A stretch of 64,000 nt of DNA from Rhipicephalus microplus (taxonomy: Eukaryota > Arthropoda > Arachnida > Ixodida > Ixodidae): contig NC_134710.1 of assembly GCF_043290135.1 (NCBI RefSeq), forward strand, positions 460,451,376 to 460,515,375. Direction: 5' to 3'. Of the stretch, positions 23,660 to 33,609 are shown piece after piece; positions within the stretch are counted from its first letter, which is position 1, and every line of letters starts with the position of its first letter. The notes under the pieces were generated by a model. It was not told where the DNA came from. It saw only the letters and a list, made by a program, of their open reading frames with translations, and made no database searches. The position numbers and the translations under genes are program-made.

Positions 23660-24585
23660 TTATAAGGCGTTGAACCATGGGGAAGTTGACCTTATGGTTA
23701 AGGGGACGGTGGGAACGTGAACTTTTATCAGGTGCTGTAGTTTGGTTTTCAATAGGTGCCAGTTTGTTTCGACAGTGCGCATAAAAAAATCGGTTAGAAA
23801 GGATTCAGAGAAGGCTGTTAGTTCATCGTTTATAGCTCTGTAGTTGCCCTTGTCGTACAATGTGATTGTTCTTTTAATTTTCTGGGCATTAGGTAAGTAG
23901 CACTGAAAGGTTGTCTGAAGAACAGAGTGATCGCTAATGGCAGATAAATATGACACTGTACTAAAATTATCAGGGTGAGACGTAAGCAATAGGTCTAGAA
24001 TGTTGGAGGAGTGTTCTGTTTGTCGAGTAGGTTTAGAGATAAGTTGTGATAAGCCGAATGTTAAACAGAAGTTTAAGAAGTCACTTTTAGCGTTGTGTTT
24101 AGATGCAGTTAGTGCTACATTTGACAATGTTATTCCGGGGAAATTGAAGTCACCAAATAAAATAAGTGGGGCGTTTGGAAATGCAGTTGTGACAGAATAA
24201 ATGGCATCATAGAAATGTTTTGTGAAAGACGTATCGGCTTCAAGTGGGCGGTAACACACTCCGATTACAACAGGTGGATTAGACGCTTGGCAGTGCACAA
24301 AAAAGATTTCTAAGGGAGAGGGTACATCAACTATGGAGCACTGAACACTGTTATGGGCGGCCATCATGACACCACCACCACGTTTATTTTCTCGGTCGCG
24401 CCGAAAAATTACAAAATCAGGGAAACAGCACTGTAGTTCGGTGTTGGAAATGAATGAATTTAGCCAAGTTTCGGTTAGAACTATAAAATTGCAGTCAGTG
24501 GTATCTGTTATGTGTGAAAGTGAGTCGCGTTTGGGCAGGATACTTCTTATGTTTGTATATACGAAAGACAGAGCTGTGCGTGGAA
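23660..24585 (-). pseudogene. CR1-like LINE AP endonuclease (ORF2, N-terminal)
   Basis: The frame is open from about 24,585 with no Met at its head: NIRSILPKRDSLSH, FIVLTETWLNSF (catalytic Glu of the APE fold), FRRDRENKRGGGVMMAAHNS, then VIGVCYRPLEADT, LILFGDFNFPGI (Asp/Asn pair), SNILDLLLTSH and AISDHSVL (the terminal SDH). All expected motifs are in order. The frame ends at 23,660 and the following linker continues in another frame, so one frameshift near 23,670 separates it from RT. The domain nicks target DNA for target-primed reverse transcription. Confidence 0.88.
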
Positions 24586-24609
24586 ATTCTCGCTGAGAAG
24601 AGTCATGTG

Positions 24610-25443
24610 ATTGCTACCGTGGCTGTCGAATAACCTTCTGCTCAGTAGAATTAAAAAGGTAAGTAGTGTTATCGAGTATAAGTTTATCATAACGGAGCTT
24701 GAAAGGCTTGCGTTGAGTTCTACCGAATTCGACTAGCTTTTTGCGGGCAAGGCTAGTAGCTGGCGAGAAATCTGCTGTAATCCTGTAGTTGGTGCCCTTG
24801 AGTCGCGCGCTTCTTGATAATACGCCCTCTTTATCTTTGAAATGGGAAAATCGGACAATAATGGGTCGATTGTTATTTGGTCAAAAGCGGCCAATTCTGT
24901 GAGCGCGCTCTATGTCTCTTGATTGCAGAGAAGTTTCAAGGCTCGCGCTGCAGAAATCGATTATTAACTTCTCTGATTGCTCCCATGTTTCATGTTCATT
25001 TTCTTTATTCCAAAGAACACTAGATTTGAGCGTCTAGCCCTATCTTCGGAGTCGTCTAGTCTGGTAGCCAAATTTGCAAACATCTTGGTGCTCTGCTCTG
25101 CCATGCCTCGAACTTCATGGATTTGTTCTTTGACTAAGGCGATCGAAGAACAAACGCCCTCTATTTCCCCTAGTCTTTTCTTTATATCGTTGAGAGCTTT
25201 GTCATTTTCTGATAATTTTAAGTGGATTCATTTCATTTCATCTAAGAGTGTTGCTTGTCCGCTCTGAATTGCGCTCAGCACTGACATTATGTCATCAGAT
25301 GGCTGTGATGAAGCGGATCGAGTGTTGGGACCGGGGCTTTCCTCTATATCGCCTGCTAGAAGCAAGAGGTTAAGAGTAACATGAGTACACTCACAAATCA
25401 TGGCAATACAACACCGTGGGCCTGGCAGCACGACTAATGCCAT
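24610..25443 (-). pseudogene. CR1-like LINE ORF1 (2A-like leader, coiled coil, RRM-type)
   Basis: Proposed start is the Met at 25,443 (MALVVLPGPR). Residues 15-39 form a hydrophobic leader ending in GDIEESPGP, a 2A-like motif. After a stop near 25,228 comes a heptad-rich segment (LSENDKALNDIKKRLGEIE) and QSTKMFANLATRLDDSEDRA, then, after a frameshift, RRSNLVFFGI, RDIERAHRIGR, RPIIVRFSHFKDK and RKPFKLRYDKLILDN. These fit the coiled-coil, RRM and C-terminal-domain layout of L1/CR1-type ORF1 RNA-binding proteins. At least two in-frame stops and one shift disable it. Confidence 0.75.
25327..25353 (-). other. 2A-like ribosome-skipping motif in ORF1
   Basis: Codons 31-39 of ORF1 read GDIEESPGP, preceded by LNLLLLA. 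The 2A consensus is D-(V/I)-E-x-N-P-G-P; here Asn is Ser, which would be expected to weaken or abolish skipping. 2A sequences at the N-terminus of APE-type LINE ORF1 proteins are known in sea urchins and trypanosomes. Confidence 0.6.
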
Positions 25444-25489
25444 GTATCGGGTACGGCGGGTGAAGAGAGAATATGAACATGTTACCTGC

Positions 25490-25910
25490 ACGAAAGGCAA
25501 GCGGATGGCGTGAGCGTGAGGCGTTGCTGACATGCTGCCAAGCCCACTGGAAGCAGGTGACGTTTTGTCAGGCCTTATATAGTGCTGCTGTGACGTCAGA
25601 GTGGTCGACGTAGTGGTGAAGCATCTACAGAAGGAAAAGGCATAAGGCAGCTGAGCGATGACGTAAGCAGGGGTGTGCCTGCGAAGATCATCATGCACAC
25701 GCCGCTCGTTTTCGGAACCAGGATCTCGTTGAACGAAGACTGTCGTAGTTGAAGGATGCAGCAGCTGGTGGCCCACAAACATCGGGTCTCCATCGGCTAC
25801 GCAGGGCGGCCCATGGAAGGATGTCAGCAGGCACATCAGGGTGAGTGACTGCACGAAAGGCAAGCGGATGGCGTGAGCGTGAGGCGTTGCTGACATGCTG
25901 CCAAGCCCAC
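25490..25910 (-). promoter_or_regulatory. 5' tandem monomer with TATA box of the CR1-like LINE
   Basis: A nearly identical 60-bp block starting GTGGGCTTGGCAGCATGTCA on the minus strand occurs at 25,910-25,851 and again at 25,547-25,488, a period of 363 bp. Upstream of the second block is CTATATAAGG (25,582-25,573). The first T of the TATA lies 34 nt before the start of the second block, a normal distance to a transcription start. The second block ends CGTGCAG/GTAACA, resembling a splice donor. This resembles the promoter monomers of mouse L1 and would let a transcript begin at a monomer boundary. Confidence 0.6.
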
Positions 25911-26452
25911 ATCTTTCACGCAACGGTGGATCACCACCAGACAAAAGAAATGAATGTATAGTGTATGTATATCCTGTTCTTAACCTTGTAAGTATTACTC
26001 CTGTGTAGCGTGATTTTGAAACTGACTGCCAATGACCAAGTTGCGGCTCGATGACATGCAATTTATTACCTGTGTGTGTGTCCCACATGCTCTGCCAATA
26101 ACCCCTGTTCTTTCGTTTTAGAAAAAGTTTCAACTGGAATGCAGGAATTAGTATAGGTGTATTGGTAGCGGTTTTGTTGGCGGATCCAGCTAGCTGGTCC
26201 ACCAGAACGTTGCCTAGTATTTCGCGGTGCCCTGGCAGCCAGCAGACTACAACATGGTGCTTGGATCAGTAGACTGTGCTTAAGAGTGAATAAAGCGAAA
26301 CAAAGATAAGGTTTTTGTGCTTTTTAAGAGTTTTCAGAGCTTTTACTACGCTTAGAGAATCTTTTTATACAAATTCCTTCTGTAGTTTCATTAGTTTAAT
26401 GTGTTTACCGGCCGCAAGTATCGCATAAGCTTTGTCAGTTAAAATGCTTGTA
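25911..26452 (-). pseudogene. I-type LINE copy A: piece 4 (RNase H end and C-terminal region)
   Basis: MDQLAGSANKTATNTPILIP (26,202) and HVIEPQLGHWQSVSKSR match copy B 34,100-33,830. The upstream sequence to 26,452 covers the middle of RNase H. The Tigger element begins at 26,453 and the CR1-like LINE ends at 25,910. The 324-codon frame 26,202-25,228 runs across the latter junction and is an artificial fusion. Confidence 0.8.
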
Positions 26453-28452
26453 CAGTCGACTCCTCTTAAACGGAACTCGAAGGGGAGTCATGAAACTGTT
26501 CCATTTATCAGGTTTCATTTAACCAAAGTACACTTATTTAGTGAATGAAAATCTTTATTCAAATTGCAAAAACCTCACCTTACTCATGAGGATGAGTAGG
26601 AGAAAAAAAGGAGTGAAGAGAAGTTTGTTTGGCAAGCTTGAGTTGTTTTTTCACAAGGTACGCAACCATGCTTGAAAAGCCAGCCAGAAATTCTGGACAA
26701 GCCGCATGCTCAAAAGAGCGCTCCAAACGTTCAACAGCCTCTTCAGCTTATCAGTCTGGTGGCACCACTACTCTGGCAACATTGTCATCACATTCATCGC
26801 TAAAATGTTGATCCTCATCTTGCACTTCGGCAATCATTTCCTCGACAGTCTCATCACGGCAGGTACGAACATTTTCATCAATTGATTCGTAGTCCTGCAG
26901 CGTGAAAGGGGCAGACGGCACAACTTCACTGAATACTGCATCAATGTCGGCATCAGCAGGGCTTTCTTCTTCATCAGGTACTGCTTCTTTCACTTGAAAG
27001 CCAGCATGATGAAAGTATCTGTGTATTGTTGTTGCCTTCACTTGCTACCAGGCACGAGCCAAAATGTGGATGGCTGCCAATAAATATGTGCTGTCACAAT
27101 TCCTGCTGTCTGCACAAAGCAGCATTCGATGGAGCAATGCTCTGCAATATTGAACTTTATTGTTCTGAATAACTCCTTAAGCCATCGGCAGGATCACTGC
27201 CGTTGCACTGGCTGGCAAGAACCCCAGACAGATGGCTTGGAGTTTTTCAATCTGACCGTGGGTTGTGCAAGTATTCACGATGAAGACAACCTTCCTGTCT
27301 TGCCTTGTAAATCTTGCATCTTCCTCCCATAGCCAGTTTTTGAAAATAGCCATGGTCATCCATGCTCTCCCGTTCGCATGTTATGCAACGTGAAGGTGTC
27401 AAACCCCTTTGAAACAACGTGGGTGCCTTAATTTTTCTATTACCAACAGCTTCAATTTCTCATCTCCTGCCATAATCACACCCACCAGCACAGTGATGAA
27501 TCTTTATTGTGTTTTCCTCCACTACAGGCTTCACCTTTGAAGGTGAGAGTCTTTGATGAAAGCGCCTTACAGAAAAGACCCATCTCGTCGACGCTAAAGA
27601 CGTCCCGTGGCTCAAAGCTCATCAAAATTTCTTTAAGCCGTGCCTGATGCCAGTCGGTGCAAATGTCCCTGTTGACTGCAGCACTCTCACCAAAGATTGC
27701 TTTGAAGACTAGGCCATGGGGTGTTTTGAAGCGGCTGGGCCATCCGTCGCTTAGGACGATGTTCTCAACATCCATTTGCATGGCGATCTCTCGAGCTTTC
27801 TCTTCGAGAATCGGTCCACTTATGGGCAAATTGGAACTCGGTGCACGTTCGGTTGGACGCAGTGCAAAAAAAACTTTTTCGAGTTGTTCATACGGCATCG
27901 TCCACATTCGCATCTGCATAGATGCAAGGGTCCCGTTCTTTATAGCGCCTTGAATCTTTTCTCTGTCTTTGCAGGACCGCGGCAGCGTCGATTTTGGGAT
28001 GTTCTATTTTTTCGCCACCTCCGTCTTGGGCAGGCCACTTTGATCGAGCTCCTGAAGAATTCGCATCTTTTTTTCAAGCGAAAGTGCATGACGTGGCTGC
28101 TTCCTTTCCATCCAGTTAAAATTACGTTGGGATCTACCTCACTTAGCTGCACAAATAGGCCTAACACACAACTGACTCGCCAACTCGACTCCCACTGCCA
28201 AAACACGCTTGAACGGCAACTGAATTGGCTTGTCTCGAGGCGTTGCCACGGTTGTGAGACTGCCTTGGCCTCAGCAAGTCTATGCTGTGTTTAGAGTTTG
28301 TGCTGTTTAGCCGTAGGTGAGCAGTAAGCACTAATTTGATTAACCGAAGAATTTTACTACGCAACACATAGAAGTCGAGCTATATGAGCTCATTTATTTT
28401 CGGTAATGAGGCATCTTCATTGAGGCGAGTTTCATTTATTGGGAGTCCACTG
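26453..28452 (-). mobile_element. Tigger/pogo-like DNA transposon, 2.0 kb
   Basis: TIRs: left CAGTCGACTCCTCTTAAACG and right (complement) CAGTGGACTCCCAATAAATG, continuing with G(G/A)AACTCG on both sides. The left flank ends in TA (26,451-26,452) and the right begins TG, consistent with a TA duplication with one change. The I-LINE RNase H sequence resumes on both sides. It encodes one decayed transposase. Confidence 0.85.
26580..28115 (-). pseudogene. Tigger/pogo transposase (CENP-B-type HTH, DDE nuclease)
   Basis: Frames 28,115 to 26,580 give, in order: a pogo/CENP-B N-terminal HTH (KKMRILQELDQSGLPKTEVA, then a stop), the second HTH region (YEQLEKVFFALRP, SDGWPSRFKTPHGLVFKAI), the first DDE region (RDVFSVDEMGLFCKALSSKT, KGEACSGGKHNKD), the second (FIVNTCTTHGQIEKLQAI) and the third (FLPASATAVILPMA). 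Family members normally have FIVDNC and PMDQG. Here the second and third catalytic Asp positions are changed (Asp to Asn or Thr, and Asp to Ala), so the enzyme would be dead even without the stops. The C-terminal acidic part continues to about 26,580. Confidence 0.85.
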
Positions 28453-28853
28453 TGTCAGAGTGCAGAACGCTGGATTCCGAAAAGAAGGGGCCTACCGCTG
28501 CATAAGAGACAAGAAAGTTGTACTTTGAATCATCTTTAAAGAACTCAGGACATGTGTATTTATATTGTAGTTCCAAGAAGTATGTCTGAATATGTGCAAT
28601 TGCCGCGTGCTTCATAACCTCCAAGAAAGACACGTCGCAATCTATCACCTGCCACTAACAACGGTGGCAGGCATACTGTGGGAGCTATCAAATGGTGTTA
28701 GAGTGGCACACCAATCTCCTTCGCTAGGCCCCTCAAACGGATTGAGTAGGGCTGTCTCATAAAAGGCCGTTTCTCAAACACAGCAAGGCTTGACCTGCCA
28801 TTATTTGTGAAATGTGAGAGATGTTCCTTGTCTGTGTTCACTTTAGGAGTATA
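28453..28853 (-). pseudogene. I-type LINE copy A: piece 3 (RT end, RNase H start)
   Basis: IDCDVSFLEVMKHAAIAHIQ and YAAVGPFFSESS (28,648-28,440) match the RNase H region of copy B. The sequence to 28,853 covers the RT-RNase H junction. It is bounded by Tigger on the left and the TA-flanked non-autonomous element on the right. Confidence 0.8.
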
Positions 28854-30189
28854 CACTCAAACCTTATTATAACTAAGTTGATTTAAAGCCACAATTATTC
28901 CGTTATATCCAATATTTCGTTATATCGATTATAACAGTTTGTGGCAATGTCAGATGGGTGCCCAGCTATAAGCATGCAATGAAGGAAACCACCTCACGGC
29001 CCGATGTACCGCTACACGACCACACATGCAACGGAAAATAAACAAAGTCGAATCTCACTAAATCGAACACGCTTAATTCGAACTTCCTGTTATTCGAACT
29101 CACGCTAAGGTCCCGACAAAGCTATGTGTATTCCAATGGGCAAAAACGCCCTGTAATTCAAACGCACAAGCACTTGCAATGGTTAATTTGAACATACTGT
29201 GCTCCGAAAATGCTCTCAGCACTATGTCCAATCCCGCGGCCGCAGTTCTCAACGCTGCGCACAAAGAAGGAAAAGAAGAAAAGGGAAAAAACCTGTCGCT
29301 GAAAGTATTCTTTCTTGGTGCAGAGAGTAACAGCGGAGATGCAGTCGTTGCCCACAATGTTAAAAGTGTCGTCTTTGCGCGTAAGTGAGAGAGCAATCGC
29401 TTTGCACCGCGGCACAACTTCTCGGTGATGTGACCCGCTAAGCGCTTCCTCAGTCTTCACCGTTGGGTGTGTGAAGACGGCTCTCTCGGCCTCGCGTGCC
29501 GTGGCTGTAAGGTCGGGATGGGAGTTTGAAAGAGCCGCGCTGAACGAGCATCAAACTCCACAGAAAAAAATATACTTAACACACCCTATCAAATGCCGAT
29601 CTGCGACACACCTGCGCCGCGCTTCGCCATTTTCCATCTCTGCACATAGAGACCCTTATTCATTCCAGGCCGCGTGCGTTGAGGGGGAAAAAAGCTCTCG
29701 TGGAACATAGTATTCTTTCTTGTTGCAGAGTAGCAGCGGAGACACACTCATTTCCCACAATGATAGAAGTGTTGTTCCCGTCGTCATTATGGCGCGTAAG
29801 TGAGAGTGAAATGGCTTTGCATCGTGGCGCCGCTTCTCGGTCATGTTACCCGCAGAGCGCTTCCTCAATCTTCACCGCTGGGTGTGTGAAGACGGCTCTC
29901 TCGGCCGCGCGTGCCGTGGCTGTAAGGTCGGGGCGGAAGTTTGGAAGAGCCGCTCCAAACGAGCGTCTAACTCCACAGAATACGATATACTTGACACACT
30001 ACGGTTGGTTTTTTTATGATGATTTGATTGACTAATTTAGTTCGTTATATTCATTTACAGGTCAATTTCATTTTGTTTCAACGAGGTTTAAAATGCATAG
30101 TTTTCAATGAAGCTTTCAAGGAGAACCTATTTACTTCGTTACGTCCTTTATTTAGTTATATCCCATTATGTTATAACGAGGTCGGAGTG
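28854..30189. mobile_element. Non-autonomous Tigger/mariner-type element, 1.34 kb
   Basis: TIRs: left CACTCAAACCTTATTATAAC (28,854) and right (complement) CACTCCGACCTCGTTATAAC (30,189), 16 of 20 matching. TA target duplications lie at 28,852-28,853 and 30,190-30,191. The terminal 100 bp on each side are rich in 'cgttatatc' words typical of pogo/Tigger ends. There is no transposase. Inside are two copies of an approximately 290-bp GC-richer segment. It is inserted into copy A. Confidence 0.85.
29304..30000. repeat. Internal tandem duplication in the non-autonomous element
   Basis: 'agtattctttcttg' starts at 29,304 and 29,709, and 'aactccacag' occurs at 29,554 and 29,969, giving a period of about 405-415 bp. 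The shared blocks include GTGTGTGAAGACGGCTCTCT and GTGCCGTGGCTGTAAGGTCG. The copies have diverged noticeably. Confidence 0.85.
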
Positions 30190-32221
30190 TATTGAAAAGA
30201 CATGTACCATCTCTGTAGGTGAAGTGACCATTCGTTCGATTCCACGTACAGGCTTTCCACAGTGCTAGTGCGAAAAGCCCTCGTAGAGACGGATGCTTAG
30301 ATCATGAACAGGGTCAAGCATTTCAAAGGCAGTAGGTGTCGCAGACAGATCTACGATTGCCCCATTGTCTATGTGAGTACATATGAGGCTTGTATACAAT
30401 TTTATCCGACACTTCTTGTCACTTCCTTACGTTGTGCGAGACAACACTTTTAGAATATTCGTGGATTTTATGCACTTGTTTTTAGATACTTGATGTGTGG
30501 TATGAAGGTTAGCTTGGAGTCCAAGATTAGGCCTAAGAATTTATGTTCAGTATTAAAAGAGAGACGTTGCCCATGCAGTGGAATATCGGGCTCTGAATGA
30601 ATACCTCGTTTCCTGGAGAACAAAACACATTTGCGTTTCTGTACATTCAGTAGGAACCCGTTTTCTTCTACCCAATTGGAGACTTTGTTCAAACCAAGCT
30701 GAACCTCCCGCTCACACGTGGCCAGATTACAAGACTTCAAACCCAGATGGACGTCCTCGATATGTGAAGTAAAACATATTTCGAGGGATGGACAAGTGCA
30801 AAGAATTCATTTTGATATCAAAAGTGTGCAGCTAAGTACACCACCTCACGGCACTCCTGTTCCTTGGACAAATGTTTGGGAAAAAACGCCGGCCACTTGG
30901 ACAAGGAATGTCCGATTTGACAAGAAACTTACGATTTTGGTAAGCATTCTGCCACGAAAGCCAAGGTGGGACAGGTCTCTTAATATTCCAAAGTGCCACA
31001 TTGTATCGTAACCCGATATCGAGAAACACAGAGAAAATATTGTTTGAGGACGAAATCGTCTTTGATCTATGCCTCAATATGAACAAGGTGGTCGGTGGTG
31101 GATCTACCCTCTCGAGACCCTCACTGAAATGGGGAGAGCAAATTGTTGGTTTTGAAGGAAATATACGTCGGCAGTCATCATTTTTTTTCAAAACGTTTGC
31201 ACAAGCAGCTGTAAGTGCAATAGGCCTATAACTCGAAACTATAGCAGGGTCCTTGCCTTCTTTCGAAAGGGGAATAATAATAGCCTCTTTCCAGGATAAT
31301 AGCCTGTTTCTAGGAAAACCAGATAGCATTGCACATGCAAAGTAAGGTTTTTTTTATCGATTGGTATGTTTTTCAACGTACGTAAGCGCTCGATCAGAAC
31401 CTGGGGCAAAATTACTGCAGGAGTTAAGTGATGGTTGGAGCTCAGCCGAGCCAAAAGCTTGGTTGTATGCTTCGTGTTTTGTACATTTGTAGTCTGGTTT
31501 CTGCTTTTCAATTCTTGTTTTGTGTTTTCGGAAAGCCTTAGTATAGTTTGACGAGCTGGACACCCGTTCAGAGTGTGCGACGAGGAAGTTCACCTGACCT
31601 TCCATGCTGTCACCATGTGTGTTTACGAGTGGGAGTCAGTGTACTTGTATACACAGGATGCTGAAGTCTAGAGCATGGCTAGTAGGGTAGCAGGACGACG
31701 AGTTGATCCCTGGTAAAACTTGTACCAACTTTCCCTTCTGGCCTGCCGAACGCGTTCTCTTGCCTTGATAGTTTATTTTCTTAAAGCTGTCAAGGTTTTT
31801 TGCTGTCCGTGAGTTTCTGTTCTGCTCCTTTTGCGTATTTCGATGTACAATGTTTCACTATCACACGGGTCGCTGGCCGGGCAGTCCAGATGTTTGGGGG
31901 ATGAACTTGGCTGCTGCGTCAGTTAAAAAAAGCTATGAAGTACTGCGTAGCTTCATCTATGCCTAACCCACATATGTCAAACTTAAATGAGTAATGTTAT
32001 AAAATTGTTCCCCGCCGGCTTTGTTTATCAGCCATTTGGGAACATGTGGAGGACATTCCTATAATTTTGGTGTTCTTAAAACTTGAAAATTGTCACTTCC
32101 ATGTGGATTATTCATGACTTTTCATTTCATTAGGTGCAGAAGTGAAAGAGGTAGGTTTCTGATGTTTATAGACGAGTATGATTTGTTGGCGATGTTATAG
32201 TACGTTGGTTCCTTCCTATTT
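30190..32221 (-). pseudogene. I-type LINE copy A: piece 2 (RT and second half of endonuclease)
   Basis: RT fragments: KSCNLATCEREVQLGLNKVS, SRKRGIHSEPDIPLHGQRLS and EHKFLGLILDSKLTFIPHIK (30,740-30,468), then FSEGLERVDPPPTTLFI and SYRPIALTAACANVLKK (31,329-30,832). The linker includes KHKTRIEKQKPDYKCTKHEA (31,605-31,354). Endonuclease remains continue to 32,221, where the plus-strand LINE begins inside the target duplication TTCCTATTT. Frames change many times. Confidence 0.85.
32213..32221. repeat. Target-site duplication of the plus-strand LINE (left copy)
   Basis: TTCCTATTT here is repeated at 55,126-55,134. Copy B has 'ttcctattcaac' at the corresponding site, so one copy is the original target. 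Confidence 0.7.
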
Positions 32222-32234
32222 TGAAAGTTCCCAC

Positions 32235-32274
32235 TAGGGGGCCGCGGAGTGCGGCCGCACTCCGCGGCCCCCTA
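32235..32274. repeat. Perfect 40-bp GC-rich palindrome
   Basis: From TAGGGGGCCGCGGAGTGCGG to its exact reverse complement, with no spacer, centred on GCGGCCGC. It lies 13 bp inside the proposed 5' end of the plus-strand LINE. In RNA it would form a very stable hairpin. Confidence 0.95.
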
Positions 32275-32637
32275 AGGACTCCTGCTTTTCATAAGGGCTC
32301 CTGCTTTTCATGCAAGTTTTTGTCGTTCAACACTGTGCTACTTCTAGGTTTTTGCGCTGGCCAATTCATCAATGTTTAGAAAAAGACTGAACCTCCCACT
32401 AAGTGGTCAGTGATTATCTACACCGAACTCTTAACAACTCGACGCCAGGGTCCTCCCCGCTAAACTTTACGCCGCGACCGACGCGCGAGCCCGTCTTGCA
32501 CTTGTTGCTCGCGTTGCATGTACAACCGCCGAACGCGCGAGTCTGGGAAGGAGCTTTGCGTTCCTTTCTCGACCAGAAAACCTAATTAGAAGGAGACACC
32601 CTTTGCTACAAGCCACGTAGGCTTTCAAAGCGTGTTG

Positions 32638-33260
32638 ATGGCTACTACAGGATCACAACAACCAACATCAATGCAAACCGAAGTGAACACCGAGACGCCC
32701 ACACAGAAATCGGCATGGACGTATAATGTCAACAGTGGCAAAACAACATGAAAGAAGCATATAGAATGGCTGCAAGTCGGACGCAAAAAAAAACGAGCGC
32801 CGAACCAGATTCAAGCATCCAACGTGAAGCCCGAGAAAGAGCCCGTTCCCACGCAAAAAGTTTCGAAGCAATGCAACTTGAAGATGCCCCCTTTTCCTAC
32901 AGATGACTTTAATATCGTCTACAGGCCACAAGCCGAACTCGGCTTATCGAAATGGAGTATAACATCAGTTACGCACGCTATCAGACAATCAAGCGGTCTC
33001 ACACAACAAGATTTCTACGACAACGTTTGAGTTCAAGTGCAGAGCGTTGAAAATATTTTCATTGCTAGTACTGCCGACACGGAACGCGCAACTAACCTGA
33101 GAAGCATTGCTACCATCCATTAAGGCGGCACTTTCTTCGGTGTGAACCCCCACGTGAGACATCCCGATGATGTACGCTGAGGTATCAGCTACGGGCTTCT
33201 ATCAGTAACCAGCAGTGCCGAAATTGTAGCTAGCCTCAGAGTCGACTCATGATACACGGT
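32638..33260 (+). pseudogene. Plus-strand LINE gag, N-terminal part
   Basis: Start chosen at the ATG at 32,638 (MATTGSQQPTSMQTEV), at the head of a frame that runs to the copy B junction with a few stops (near 32,750, 33,028 and 33,121). Segments NIVYRPQAELGLSKWS and IRQSSGLTQQDFYDNV resemble the N-terminal gag domain of tick LINEs. It ends SSAEIVASLRVDS at the junction. An RNA-binding role is inferred from the continuation in the next piece. Confidence 0.65.
33247..33260. repeat. 14-bp target-site duplication of copy B (left)
   Basis: TCATGATACACGGT here is identical to 39,103-39,116 and flanks copy B directly. Removing one copy and the element restores an in-frame gag of the plus-strand LINE, apart from one TGA. 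Confidence 0.95.
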
Positions 33261-33609
33261 GATGATGATATGTGGTGTTTTTTGGCGCAAGGGCCATTTG
33301 ATGGCCAAAGAGCGCCAGTTCATGGGACAAGGAATGTGGACAATGATTGTGATTAGCGGCTGTATAGGGGCCATTAAATTCCTCGCGGTAAGGCGGGTAA
33401 AAACATACAAGTAATAAAATCATGACCATGCCGTGAAGGGTGTGTGTGGTGCGAATAGATGACAAAAGTTGGTGATAATAAAAACAATGGTGGACATGTA
33501 TGGCATTAGCACAAGTGCCTCACTCGATCATACCCTTGCGTCCAAGGGCCGTGAGGCAAGTGCTTTGTTGTGTAGCCACCGCAGCGAAAACCTCTCTGCA
33601 GAGGTCATG

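Larger units (their letters stand above)
21708..25910 (-). mobile_element. CR1/L2-like LINE with ORF1, endonuclease, RT and a 5' tandem monomer
   Basis: A near full-length APE-type LINE inserted into copy A. The 5' end is at 25,910. It has a 363-bp monomer with a TATA box, ORF1 (about 25,443-24,610), endonuclease (about 24,585-23,660), RT (23,507-21,780) and a 3' end reading GTAAATGAATAAATAATTG on the minus strand, the short A/T-rich repeat end expected of CR1/L2 elements instead of poly(A). Flanking I-LINE sequence resumes at 21,707 and 25,911 with little or no target duplication. Several stops and frameshifts make it inactive, but it is better preserved than copy A. Confidence 0.85.

Noticed and set aside
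26202..28294. Plus-strand frames over the Tigger element (for example 27,776-28,294)
   Set aside because: They are mirror frames of the decayed minus-strand transposase, which has family motifs in order.
29179..30035. Frames within the non-autonomous Tigger-type element
   Set aside because: Short, on both strands, and partly duplicated by the internal tandem repeat; no transposase motifs.
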